64,000 nt of DNA, from the NCBI GenBank assembly GCA_002077065.1, contig NAJO01000021.1:793882-857881 (forward strand). Reading direction: 5' to 3'. Positions 11,736 through 22,641 of this stretch are shown here, in pieces. The translations under genes and the position numbers were made by a program. Each line of letters begins with the position of its first letter. Position 1 is the first letter of the stretch. This DNA comes from Cryoendolithus antarcticus (taxonomy: Eukaryota; Ascomycota; Dothideomycetes; Cladosporiales; Cladosporiaceae). The notes beneath the pieces were generated by a model. The model made no database searches and was not told where the DNA came from. It saw nothing but the letters and a program-made list of their open reading frames with translations.

Positions 11736-12413
11736 TCAAAACCATACCGACATGCAATTCCCATTGAAGCCAACATTGTACGCCACACCAACACAGTACG
11801 ACTTTTCAAACATACCGCAGTAGCCGGTACACCCTCCGAAACTCCCAGTGTACGTTCGTTGAGTCAGCTCGCGGTCCGTCAATTCCCTTTCTTCGAGTCC
11901 TTCGGCACTGCGTCCACCGAGCCCAGCGGCAGCCGGCATGACTTCGTCCAAATCTCGCTCGGTATCGACGCGCTTGTGCCTGCCACTTGTCGTGATGACG
12001 ATGCCGCTGAGACGAGTGTCGCAGAGGACGCCCCAGGTGACACCCATATCGTCTCGACACGTCTTGCGATCTAGTGCTGGACACATGGTGTCTGAGCAGG
12101 GTGGGATGGGAGCTGGCGTGGCGAATGATGGAGCTTGCCAGGCTGTCGAAGCTGTGGTATATCTGAAGAAGACTTAGGTATCTCGCGGATGTGTACGACT
12201 GATATAACTCTCACGTGAATGTATAGCTATACGACACGTCCTTGAGACTACCAGCGGCGGCTGCAACTGGTGTCGAGAAGGCATATTGAGGTGGAAGTGT
12301 CGTGGCTGATGATCATAGTCAGTGTGATGCAGTACTGCCAGGAGAAAGTTGGACTTACACTGCGCATGTGCGCTCGCTGCCAGCCCGAGGGCGACGGCGA
12401 TGTTGACAAACAT
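11736..12413 (-). CDS. Small secreted cysteine-rich protein (candidate effector)
   Basis: Exon 1 (12413-12359) encodes a signal peptide, MFVNIAVALGLAASAHAQ. A 207-bp intron (12358-12152, GTAAGT to CAG) leads into exon 2 (12151-11736), giving about 156 residues. Seen: the first residues after the predicted cleavage site are STAWQAPSFATPAPIPPCSD, followed by a compact domain with eight cysteines in all. The C-terminal block has the spacing GGCTGYC - SYC - GNC, and the region before it (VTWGVLC) resembles PAN/apple-like folds common in secreted fungal proteins. There are no membrane segments after the signal peptide. The intron is long for this window, so an extra small exon or another acceptor is possible, but this is the acceptor I found that restores the reading frame. 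Role unknown; secretion, size and cysteine content make it a candidate effector or cell-wall-associated protein. Confidence 0.68.
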
Positions 12414-12553
12414 TTCACTGACTTTCGATGTGGCACTCTGCTAAAGCGGTGCTCGTCTATGATGTACGTCTAGCGATCACTTGCGTTCGCATGGGTAAGT
12501 CGCGACGCGCCAAGTGTTGTGCCCGTCCTCTGGAATGCAGGCATGACCTCAAC

Positions 12554-13480
12554 TCACGCATGAAACTCGCGGAACGGCGGTCCCTTGACCTTCCCCTTCG
12601 AGTCAAACCTCACGCCCTCTTCATACAAAATCGCGTGCTTCTTACTCGCATGCTTGCCGTCTTCGCCCCAGCTGCCCCCAAAGCCACCCAAGGATCCGTC
12701 AGCAGCCAAGATGCGATGGCAAGGTACCTCAGGTGCGAACGGGTTGTTGCGCATAGCATTGCCGATCGCGCGTGCGCACGTCTTGTGTGAAGTAGCTGTA
12801 ATGTAGTCCGACATGGCCTGGTAGGTGCTGTAGCGACCTGGTGGGACTTGGCAGAGCATTGTGAGGGTTTGCTTGCGGAAGGGTGTGAGGGTTGTGGATG
12901 AGGCGATCCGATGGAGCTGGACGTTCATGTCAGGTAGAGCTTTGCCAGCAGTACTCGACAAATCCGACACTGCTTTTGACTTGGGCTTGACATCATCGTC
13001 TGTTGTAGGCGATGTGCACTTCTTCGTCCTCTCTGGCGAAGGCATGAAGTACTTCGAGATCGTCTCGTCTGCCTTGCGCTTCTTCGTCTTCGGCTCCGGC
13101 TTGACGTCCGGCTTGCGCTCTGGTGCTGCTTTGCGCTTCGTGCCGATCTTCGACGTCTTCCCTCTTAGCTCCAGACTTCGCTCATCCAGGTCGATAAGAT
13201 TCGCCTCTCCGTTCGCCACTTTCTCAGCGAGTGCGATCGCGTTAGTAAGTTGCTCTTCGGACATGTTCTTCACAGCAGGCGGCTTTACAACTTCCGTCCA
13301 AGGCTTCTCATTCCCGACAGCATTGTCAAGCACGATCCGCGCAAAGCAATGGTCTAGGAAGACGGGCCATTTGGGCTGCGCCGGATCGCGGGCCTTGGCC
13401 ATAGTCGGTAGCTTCTTGCGGTACAGGTCATTCCACTGCATTCGTAGTGACTCCATCGCTGCGAGGATGCTGTTGCGCAT
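12554..13480 (-). CDS. O6-alkylguanine-DNA alkyltransferase domain fused to a fungal N-terminal domain
   Basis: DNA repair protein. Seen: the C-terminal 110 residues are a methylated-DNA-protein-cysteine methyltransferase domain with the acceptor motif VPCHRIL (the Cys takes the alkyl group), the preceding helix-turn-helix block (VPPGRYSTYQAMSDYI) and AIGNAMRNNPFAPE. Because the motif is PCHR and not PWHR, it should be a true alkyltransferase and not an alkyltransferase-like protein. Residues 1-110 (WPVFLDHCFARIVLDNAV, SEEQLTNAIALAEKVANGEA) form a separate domain I recall only as an uncharacterised fungal protein. A Lys/Arg-rich linker (KRKAAPERKPDVKPEPKTKK) is probably a nuclear localisation signal. 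The frame extends to GTG at 13492, but the first ATG is at 13480; 13456 is also possible. The stop overlaps a GTGAGT, so a further 3' exon cannot be excluded. Confidence 0.85.
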   Translation of the reverse strand: MRNSILAAMESLRMQWNDLYRKKLPTMAKARDPAQPKWPVFLDHCFARIVLDNAVGNEKPWTEVVKPPAVKNMSEEQLTNAIALAEKVANGEANLIDLDERSLELRGKTSKIGTKRKAAPERKPDVKPEPKTKKRKADETISKYFMPSPERTKKCTSPTTDDDVKPKSKAVSDLSSTAGKALPDMNVQLHRIASSTTLTPFRKQTLTMLCQVPPGRYSTYQAMSDYITATSHKTCARAIGNAMRNNPFAPEVPCHRILAADGSLGGFGGSWGEDGKHASKKHAILYEEGVRFDSKGKVKGPPFREFHA

Positions 13481-14156
13481 GTATGAACGCACTCTATCAG
13501 TATATTGCCACGATCTACCGACTATATACTACGCGTCGCGATTCAAGGTGACTTTCATGACTCATGACGCGCCGCTGACGTTCTTGCTTCGCAATTCTAG
13601 TTTGACAGCAACGGTTGGCAGTTCCTTTTGCCTATGGACGTCCGTAAGTAACGTGACTCGCGTCCATCACTCGCTCGAGTGCACTGCGACGAGAGTCGCT
13701 AAGATTGACGCCTCCAGCGACCTTCCGAGGGGTTCTCTCGGCTGTCGATAGCACTAGTGTCGTGTTGTACAAGACTTGGCTCGGCTCGTTCCTTCGCCGC
13801 GAAGCTAGAGATGGTATGAAACATGGCGTCTGTACAGCTTGGAAGTGGTGAAACATGCATTCACTACATCTCATCACGGCCCACACATTTGGTCATGTTT
13901 CATGCCGTGTCACGTCGACACATCATCACACCTGTCGCGCAGCCAAACAACATCATGTTGTGGCCTGGACCGCGTGGGCTGGGGCGCTGCTGTCTCGTCA
14001 GCGTCGCGGGGCTGTGCTGCTACTGCAGAGGCAAGCCTCGCCCGAGAACATGCGACCGCAGGTGTCAGAGGCTGTGGTAGAGTCAAGGTATCCTTTCCTT
14101 CTGTTGTTGACTCTCATTCACGCGCTTAGCATTGTAAGGAATAGGTACACGGCAAT
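13481..14156. other. Divergent intergenic region
   Basis: About 680 bp between the MGMT-fusion start (minus) and the MARVEL gene start (plus). No gene or clear core-promoter element seen. Confidence 0.4.
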
Positions 14157-15086
14157 ATGCGCATTGAACAGACACAGATCCAGCGGGCGAAGGCCTTTCT
14201 CCACGTCGGTCAAGGCATCATCACCTTTATAGCAGCATGCCTTGCGCTCAGCATACTCACGAAAGCTGGTAGTAATGGGCGGTCTGTCGGCTTCTACTTC
14301 GCACTTGTAAGTGGATCCCCGGCATGCGCTGCTGAGGGCACCGAATTGACCAGGTCTTGTCAGTGCTTCCTCACAATCCCCGCCCTCGTATATCAGACCA
14401 TGGTACCGATATGGTCGCGCGCTTGGCGATTCGCGAACGTGTACGCGTATGCCGCTGTAGATGCGCTCTTCGCAGTGCTAGTTTTAAGCGCATTTGTAGC
14501 TATGGCTGTGTGGATTGACGGTGGTATACGGAAGGGACGAGGTGATGCGCGCACCGGTTCGTGCGCGAGCTTCGACTACGGAAGCGCGACGAAATGCGAA
14601 ATCGGGAGAGCAGGTATTGGTATGGGCGTGCTGTTGTGGCTGCTGTGGTGTGCCACAACTGGCATCAGCGTCCACCAGCTGCTGCAATACCGGAGAACGG
14701 GAAGCATGCCAGGCAGATCCGCACCCAATTCAATATCAATCGCCGAGCCAAGCGGCGACGTCTGGTCAAGTAAGATCGAAGAACGTGACGAAGTCTCGAT
14801 CGACGACCGACGGCGATACGGTCAACCTACAGACGAAGACGAGGGATACGGATCACTACGCTACGCCTCACGAAGCGGCTCTGGCGACACGCAGACCGAG
14901 CACGGCCTCCATCCCGGCAGGGCATTGAGCTATGGATCTTCATCACCCAGCCCAGTGTCTACGCCGGCGTACGATGCAAGTCTAGCGCCTAGCGCGCTGA
15001 GTCCAACGAGCGAGGAGACACAAGCCAATCATGGGCACTTTTCTGGAATGGGAGCTGGCATGTATGGCGCTGGGCCGCATCGGTGA
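14157..15086 (+). CDS. MARVEL-type four-helix membrane protein
   Basis: Integral membrane protein. A 57-bp intron (14307-14363, GTAAGT to CAG) lies inside what reads as one open frame because it is a multiple of three and has no stop. Removing it gives FYFALCFLTIPALVYQTMVP, the expected second transmembrane segment, and about 290 residues. Seen: four hydrophobic segments (GIITFIAACLALSIL; the segment just given; VDALFAVLVLSAFVAMAVWI; IGMGVLLWLLWCATTGISV), with the WSRAWRFANVYAY loop typical of fungal MARVEL proteins and a Cys-bearing extracellular loop (GSCASFDYGSATKC). The C-terminal 110 residues are cytosolic, Ser/Gly/Tyr-rich and probably disordered. Family members organise plasma-membrane domains; the specific role here is unknown. 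Confidence 0.83.
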   Translation: MRIEQTQIQRAKAFLHVGQGIITFIAACLALSILTKAGSNGRSVGFYFALVSGSPACAAEGTELTRSCQCFLTIPALVYQTMVPIWSRAWRFANVYAYAAVDALFAVLVLSAFVAMAVWIDGGIRKGRGDARTGSCASFDYGSATKCEIGRAGIGMGVLLWLLWCATTGISVHQLLQYRRTGSMPGRSAPNSISIAEPSGDVWSSKIEERDEVSIDDRRRYGQPTDEDEGYGSLRYASRSGSGDTQTEHGLHPGRALSYGSSSPSPVSTPAYDASLAPSALSPTSEETQANHGHFSGMGAGMYGAGPHR

Positions 15087-15718
15087 GGGAATCGAAGGTC
15101 TGGTCAAGGTGGTCACAACTGTCTACCTCAGGGAGCAGTGTCGATGTGCCGTCTAGGCAAGGGAATTTTCTCCATTACAGGGGCTTCGATAATTTTGGCC
15201 GCAAGGCGAGGAGGGTAGGCGAACGAGAATACTGAGAATTGGGCGCAAGCGGGCAGGCACACAGGACGGAGCATAGAGATACCCACTTACGAAGTATGAG
15301 CGCGTGCGTTGATCGCCGCCAAAATGTATACCATGGACAACGAAAGTCTTTGACCACATTTAGATCACCCGCTGGCGGAAGCGCGACGTCCTGGCAGTTT
15401 CTATTGATCGAGTCCTTCGATGTGCTGCTATGTGGAAGACCTGCATGAACAAGTCCAGCATGTGATCTTTTATGACCCATAGACAAAATAATAGGCATGT
15501 GTCATCACAATAACGTACTCGCAGTAGGTCGGCATGGTCACATCTGGCATGGTCGAGTAGGCGATAACCCCCAATGTAAATTGACTTCATCTTCGGAACT
15601 TCTCGCACTCGATATCATCACCCGACAAACTTTTAGTGTCGTGGTCAACGACATATCTTTGAATTTACTCTTTCACGACGCTTCACGAACTTACGGTCTA
15701 CAAAGATCCGCAAGCAGG
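15087..15718. other. Intergenic, no gene seen
   Basis: Holds the 3' flank of the MARVEL gene and the 5' flank of the ARMT1-like gene, both plus strand. No coding or RNA feature recognised. Confidence 0.4.
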
Positions 15719-17398
15719 ATGGAGTACGACGCCGACGTACGTGAGTATCTATTCCTAGCAAGAATCCTTCAAGGTGGGGATGCTGAACGTTCCACAGCGC
15801 AGTCGAACACTGCGGACCCGACATCTTTCGCCTCGATATCTGCTAGAGAACGATGGCCGATAATACTGGTGAGACCTTCGAATAAACATCTGATTGAATC
15901 ATCGAAGATTGACGGCTTTTGCGAAACAGACTGGGGCCATCGATGATGTCCACAAAGCCGTATCGAACGAAGAGAATCCCGAGAGAGCAAGCGAAGGCAA
16001 GAAGATCGTCCAGAACCTCGCTACGCTCAAGCATGAGCTGCAGCACAATCGCCAGCTTACGTACGTCGCCTCATCCCGTTCTTCACCCCAATCCATCCCA
16101 CTAATACAACTACAACAGCCCCCTCATCGACGACGGCAGCCCTGACATAGCATCCTACAACATCGAGCTCTCCCAACGCAACAACCCCTCCTGGTTCTCC
16201 ATCCCCTGGCTCTACGCAGAGTGCTACCTCTATCGTCGCATCGCGACCCTCTTCGCCACTTCCACCCACTGGACCCGCCACGACGTCTTCGCCAAGCAGA
16301 AACTCAGCACGTTCCGCTCTTCGCGACCTGCCGTACTGGAGTTGGCGACGCGCTATGATGAGCTTATCGCGGGACTGCAGGCGAAGATGCAGGGTGTAAG
16401 TGAGGCTGGGAAGAGGGCAGCTGAGGAAGTGCTGTTCAGGGAGATGTGCGAGATTTGTCTCTGGGGGAATGCGACGGACTTGAGCTTGTTGACTAATCTG
16501 AGCTACGATGACATACAGGCTTTGCAGGGAGCAGAGTCGAGGAAGAAGAACGAGAGCAAGATTCTCGCAAATGACTTCCCGGCTGCTTTTGATGTTCTCT
16601 GGAGAGCGCAGATCTCGAACCCGAAAGGCGACCGCAGAGTCGACATCGTCCTCGATAACGCTGGCTTTGAGCTTTTTGTCGACTTGGTGTTGGCTGGCTA
16701 CCTTCTCGAGTCCGGTCTCGCGACACAGATTGTCCTTCACCCGAAGAACATCCCCTGGTTCGTCTCCGATGTCGTGCCCAAAGACTTCTCCGAGTTGCTC
16801 ACAGCCCTCGTAAATGCGAAGCAATTCTACGAAACGCCTTCAGCAGACGAAGAAGCGTCGAACACCAATCCCACAGCTCTCTCAGCCGACGAAGAGAAGT
16901 CACTGAAGTCCTTGTTCGAGCACTGGAGCACGCTCTACGCCGAGGGCAAAATCATCATGCGCGCAAATCCCTTCTGGACTGAGGGCGGCAGTTTTTGGCG
17001 AATGCCCAAGACCGCACCGGAGCTCTTCGAGGATCTCAAAGAGAGTGAGCTGGTGATATTCAAGGGTGATCTGAACTATAGGAAGTTGACTGCTGACGTA
17101 TGTCATGCTTTGCTACGTCCCTTCAGTATCCTTGACGCTTACTAACATATCTGATCAGGGTATGTGGGATCCTGCGACTGCCTTCTCGAAAGCCATCGGC
17201 CCTCTAGGCCCGGAATCAGGCCTCCGAGTCCTCACACTGCGGACTTGCAAAGCCGATGTCGTAGTCGGGCTCCCAGCGGGGAAGGACGAAGAGCTGCGTG
17301 CCATGGAAGGCGGTGGCGGCGACAGCGGAGCAAGAAAGTGGGCATGGAGCGGGAAGTGGGCTGTGGTGAGCTTCTGCGATGGTAAGACATCGGCTTGA
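15719..17398 (+). CDS. Damage-control phosphatase ARMT1-like (DUF89)
   Basis: Metal-dependent phosphatase of the DUF89/ARMT1 family. Five exons join in phase: 15719-15740, 15798-15868, 15930-16060, 16119-17097 and 17159-17398. The four introns are 57-61 bp with GTGAGT, GTGAGA, GTACGT and GTATGT donors. Seen: the N-terminus MEYDADVPQSNTADPTSFAS and the block ARERWPIIL match the family start. FRSSRPAVLELATRYDEL, the metal-site motif DNAGFELF and the late motif FKGDLNYRKL are DUF89 hallmarks, and the last exon gives LRTCKADVVVGLP. The family removes phosphate from damaged or over-reduced sugar-phosphate metabolites such as fructose-1-phosphate. Intron 1 could alternatively use a GTACGT donor four bases upstream paired with a later acceptor; the other joins are firm. 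It is convergent with the PIN4-like gene. Confidence 0.92.
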
Positions 17399-17995
17399 AC
17401 GCATAAGGATCCATATACTACACGCACGATGATAGGCGCACTGAGACTGTACGTAGAGGACAGGATAAAAGTATATACGCCTATGCCAAGGGACAAGCAG
17501 TGTGATTAATACAAGTTTCGGTATCCAGAAGTGAATCGGCATGCAGACGTGGCTGGCGTGGCAGCCGTAGCAGGCATCGATGACAGTACTCCCACTCTTA
17601 ATGTGCATGCACGACCTACAAGAGCCAACGTCTCGTGCAGAACAAAACGCCAAGTATTATTATCCAGTCCAATGGCGCATCCCGGCATAGCTCAGTCTTC
17701 AGTGGTTCTTTCGACATGACCAGACAGACAAGTGATGCATCGTGTATCCAACAGTAGCAGTCTCCAATGATGCTTGGGCGGCGAGCCCTGGTGGTGTTCC
17801 CTTCTTTCTTCGTCCATGAATCGTCATTCTCGTGACTTCGTTTGTATGAGTCAGTCGTCCTCGTATGAGGTGTGGTGTTCAATGATTCGATATTCATATG
17901 CTGGCGTAGCGGCAATGAGTTCATTCTTTCGCTGACCCGAGATCTCAAGGCGGTGTTCGCAGCTTGCTATACGATGATCAGATATTCGTGCGTGT
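17399..17995. other. Convergent 3' region
   Basis: About 600 bp between two convergent 3' ends (ARMT1-like and PIN4-like genes). No gene recognised; UTRs and terminators are expected. Confidence 0.4.
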
Positions 17996-19860
17996 TCAAT
18001 GCTCAACAGTGATCTCAGGTGCGCTGCTCTGCTGCGACAGCTCATCGCTATTGCGAGTCAAGTGCCCGTTCTGCCGTCTGGGAAAGCCTGCACCGCGCTC
18101 GGGCAGCGGACCACGAGGCTGACGCTCGGGTCCGCTCTGGCCAGTACCGCGAGCCTGATTGCGATCCTCAAAGTTCGTGCTGAATGAGCGGTGGCCGCCG
18201 ATCGGGCCTGGGTTCTCCCAAGATGGGAAGCCGCGCAGGCCTCTAGGGCTGCCTCCAAAGCCGGATCCGATGTTCATGTTGCCAAGGCCATTGATGAGGG
18301 ACGCTTCGTTGCGATCGTTGAGATTCGAATTCGGAGTCATGAGTGTGGGTGTGAGTGATTGGCTGATTTCGCGATTGTACTCCTGCATGCGTGCGACATT
18401 ATTGCCAAGCGTTGCTGGGAAGCTGGCAGTGGAAGGAACTGGCGAAGGCGTGTATGAGCGCAGATCTGCAAATGACTTCGCTGCCCGGAGACCGCTCGCG
18501 CCAGGTCCGAGATGACTGCCCCCGTCCTGATAGGCGCCAAGATATCCAGAGCCTTGATGGCGCACACCTGCAGTGTAGAAGTTGTCCACGCCGCGCACGT
18601 CGCTGAAGTCCGTTGTAGCAGCGCGATTCAGTTGTCGCCCACCCTGAAGCGCAAGGATATGTGGCATCGGTGGGCTGACGCGACGGGTCTCCTTGAAGAC
18701 GTGGACTGCACGCTGTTCGCCCTGGCCTTTCGATGCGTGTCCCAAGCCCATGTGATGTGCCAGTGTGTGCACAATGCGCCGCTCGGGTGGCGAAAGCGTG
18801 GGCGGGAGCGGAAGGACGTCTTTCATTGGGTCCTCCTTGAACAGCAGAAGGCTCGAGTAGAAGCGCAGAACTTGCGGATCATTCAGATCGAAGTCTGCTT
18901 CTGCCGGTGTACGATCGCTACCATATGGCAAGGCAAAGGATCCGTTGGGTTTCGCGCTGCGTGCAGAGCCGGGCGATGGAGACACTGCGGGCATGTGCGA
19001 GGACAATGAGGACATCGAAGTCTGGGTATGCAAGGCGGAAGGCTGCATCGGACGATGTTGCTCCTCGAGTTGTCCTCGGCGCTCGCGCTTCTCCCTCTCG
19101 ATGCGCTCTCTTTCCGCGGCTGGTAGCATCTTCTTGTACTCCACCCTCAGCTTCCTGCCGTGGAGCTCGAAATGATTGAGTGACTCAATCACGGCTGCGG
19201 TCTCGTCGGGATTTGTGAAGTTAGCAAATGCCAGACCGCGGAACACGCCGTTGTCGAAGTGGTAGTTGAAGGCGTAGGGTAGCGGTAAGCCCATATCGGT
19301 CATGATCTGTACAAGCTGCTCCTTCTTGACCGCGAATGGAATGTTCTTAATCACGATCGCTGTGGGAATGAGCTCCTCATCGACCTCGTCTCGTCGCTGT
19401 CCTTGGAATCCCCCGAAGGGCGAGTACGGGTTTGCTGGCATAGGAGGTGGCTGATCGAGCCAGACCTGTACAAATGTTAGTGCGCGTTTCAACGAGACCC
19501 ATCCGAGAGTCTTACAGAAGGCAGCCCAGGTCTGCTGGTAGACTGATTGCGCCGTGTACCAGTCATTCCTCCCATCTTCCCGTTCATGGTGTGGTTGTTC
19601 CCGAATGCGCCAGCGTTCCAGGAGCCTCCACCCAAATCAAAAGCGTTGTTGCCATATCCTCCTATCGTGGCGTTCCTCGCTCCGTTGAAGGTGTTGTCAT
19701 AGCGTTGCTGTGCATCATCAGGCGCATATAGTCCAGTAGGCAAATGCGCATAGGCGTCGAAGTTTGGCCGCGATGCCTGACGACTTACGCGCATCGACTG
19801 CGGCGAGCGATTATTACTGTTGTTTTCGTAAGGCATCTCGAAATGATAGTTGTTGTTCAT
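17996..19860 (-). CDS. RRM + R3H RNA-binding protein, PIN4/Cip2-like
   Basis: Post-transcriptional regulator. Exon 1 is 19860-19516 and exon 2 is 19465-17996, across a 50-bp intron (19515-19466, GTAAGA to CAG), giving 604 residues. Seen: the Asn/Gly-rich N-terminus starts MNNNYHFEMPYENNSNNRSP. An RRM at about residues 145-225 has RNP-like strands TAIVIKNIPF and GLAFANF. A charged Arg/Glu helix follows (AAERERIEREKRERRG), then an R3H-type block (DPQVLRFYSSLLLFKEDP through RRIVHTLAHHMGLGH). The C-terminus is Gly/Ser/Pro-rich with Arg-Gly patches. This domain order matches Saccharomyces Pin4 and fission yeast Cip1/Cip2, which link to checkpoint and stress responses. The disordered termini make phospho-regulation plausible. 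Confidence 0.88.
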
Positions 19861-22641
19861 CGTGAGGGATAGAGAACGTGCTGAAGGCCGTGACTGAGGG
19901 TGGTTGTGGACTTGGCGAATCCGGACAACCGAGATCTGGGGTTCTCCTGCCTAACGCGAGAAGTAGGTCTTTATCGACGTGGCGACACAGTCAGGTCTAC
20001 CGTGTGGAGTAGTCGTAAGCAGTAGTACTTTGCAGGTGCGCGATGATCCAAGGACTCGGTCTCGTTACTGCGGCCGTGGAACGTCGTGAGTCGTGAGAGT
20101 AGTAAAGCACCGGCCGTTACTCAAGACACTGCATACAAAGAATGCAGCAGTTCCACAAGTAGCCTTCGGAGTTGCGAGGCGCTGCACTCGACTGGCAGTA
20201 TGTCGCCGAGTGGGTAGAGTTTTCCAGACCGCGTGCTGCAGCTTGACGTCCCCCGAATTTGCCTGCACTCCCGGTAGGTCAGGTCTGCGGAGTATAACAC
20301 CACTCGCCCGCTTACGAAACGGGAGAAGGTCGCAGGTGGCGCGTCAGAGTAGGTATGGATGGCGGTAGGAGGTATCGCGAAGATTCATGTTTGAATATAA
20401 GGGGAGACTGTAAGTGTGGTCGCTTTGAAAGTATCGCATAAACGCACGGACGGGATGATATTCAGGAGGAGACGAATCCACTTTGTTATTACAATATGCT
20501 CCTTTACTCCCGCGACCGGGGCTTGCGCCATCGTATACCTCGAACTAAATCCAGTGCCGGGCTACCCACGATGCCTTCTTGCAGCATCACTGGATATGCC
20601 CGATCGCACCCGACTGCACTACTGTCGGCGGCGATGAAATGAGCAGCGCACGCACGCAATTTACGTTGCGGCGTACTCGGACAATAACCACTATTGCAGC
20701 AGCACAGTGGTGGCAGCCGTCCGGTTGGGTATGCACTGCAAGCCAGCATCTGCGACGCTGCGAATCGCAATCCGCATCGCATGGCCAATATATGCGTCGT
20801 GCAGTGCCGTGGACGGCTCCACCGTGACAGGCCGCACACGTCTGCAGCTAGACGTAGCGCGAGCGACTTGGGGCTTTCTGCGCGAGCGGCGAAAGCGTCG
20901 CTCTGCATGATTACTGGTGCAGATTCTTGCTTGTCGGCGTTGCCCAGACGCAGACTGTTTCCTGCAGGTCTCACGTGTGCGCAACTGGCCGCGAACGGGT
21001 TGCTACGTCGGATTTGAGAGCTTGCCCCGGGGGGAGCTCGCTCAGGCGGCTGTCATCTCTGCTCGGCCCGCGGATTTGTTCGAGAAAAATAGAAGATTCG
21101 CGAGAGGTGGTGGTGTGTGCACAGCGGGGCACGCCCAGAGAAGTGAGACACTTCCAATGTACTGCCCCAGGTACATGCTGGTGCTGCACTGCAAGACTGC
21201 ATATTCCTGCAAAACTTGCGCGTCATGCCCACAGCATATGCAGCATGCGGGCAGCGCTGTTTCAAAGCATCATACTTGCTACCGGTGGGATACACTGACG
21301 AGTGGGAGTCGCCTCGAAGACCTTGACATGAGGTCGAGATAAGCTCGTGTGAATGATCAGGAAGGGGAAGGAACATCTGCGTCGCGACTTCCCAACGATC
21401 GGGAAAGCCTGTCATTATCTCTCTGGGCTTTTGATGGCCAACCGAAGTGAACTGCGCGCGAAGCAGGCATTGGAGGATTGCCCGCTATCGGCATCTGATG
21501 CGCAGGCCTGTATATGGGTAGATGCCTCTGCATCAGAGTGCGTGTTGCAGCAAACATGTTCGCACTCGAAAAATATTTGGGCCCCTCCCGCTGCTCCTCA
21601 TTGGCAAGTGTAGAGTAGTAGGCCCCGGGGAGCTCGAGCAGCTGCCAGCAGTGTGGAAGTAGGCTCGGCCCACATTCTGCTCACCCGCATGAGGTCTGAT
21701 CGATCGGTCTTGGTTCAGGAACAGGCCGAATGATCTTCAATTGGTTGCTCGTAGGCGAACGGATGTGATCCGTCGATGTCACTGCAGGACTGGGCAGGCA
21801 CGTGATATCAGTAATGTTGCAAGTGAATGCAGGTCTCGACATAGATGCAACGACGTGTAAGATTCGAAAGAGTGATACGTGACCTTGCTTGTGATCAAGC
21901 TGTTATTCATCGCCGAAGGTCTTAATTGTAAGTACCTACACTGTTGGACCAAGCAAACACCCGCGACAATGAGATACTTCACTCGGTACCGTGGAGAAGA
22001 ACGGACGTATGAGGACGCTGGGCGTAGAATCTAGACTGTTTCTCAGCGATGTAGCAAGATATCGATGACACTAGCGACACATGCGATAGTAGCATAAGGC
22101 CCTTCAGACCTTGGGGAGAGCGGAAAGAGGTCTTAGTGCATCTTGACTGTATGTGCCCCGCTATATGGTCTGCTCAGAGCGAGCTGGACACAGACTCCTA
22201 CATCCAAAAGCCGCTCAATAGTTCTGGATCTTCTCCTGTGCTGCTGTTCACCCACGCCCCATCTTTATCATGAATGCAAGCCCATGAAGAGACAAAGTCC
22301 CGGACTGGAGAAGGCGAAGTGGCGCTTGACTTGCTTTCAAGACCGCACACAGTCGGCGTGTCCTGATTCAGGCCAAGACCCGGAGTCGACCAGTAGAACA
22401 ATGGCTCGAGCCTTCAGGAAAGCTGCTCAAGATCTTCAGTCTCGACTCCCGCTGCTGTCCAGACGTTCTACGCTCTAATCAATTCACCAGCAGCAAGAAC
22501 ATTGACAATGAGAAGAAGGAATACAGCAACATGAAAGTACGGGAGCTGAGGTCAATTTCGATTCAAAGCCCTCCTCCAGTCTACTTGAGCTTGTCAGTAT
22601 TTGCAAATTAGTCGGGTTCTTTCATGCTACTAGAAATCTGA
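19861..22641. other. Long intergenic region (2.8 kb), no gene supported
   Basis: Lies between the 5' end of the PIN4-like gene and the 3' end of the GH43 gene (both minus). Base composition looks normal, not RIP-like. Several frames of 100-156 codons overlap each other on both strands around 20.5-21.4 kb, are Arg/Cys/Ser-rich and lack domains. I see no tRNA, rRNA or transposon signature. A rapidly evolving or non-coding transcript is possible. Confidence 0.4.

Noticed and set aside
20504..21415. Cluster of 100-156 codon frames on both strands
   Set aside because: They overlap one another and lack domains, signal peptides and splice logic; normal-GC non-coding DNA gives such frames.
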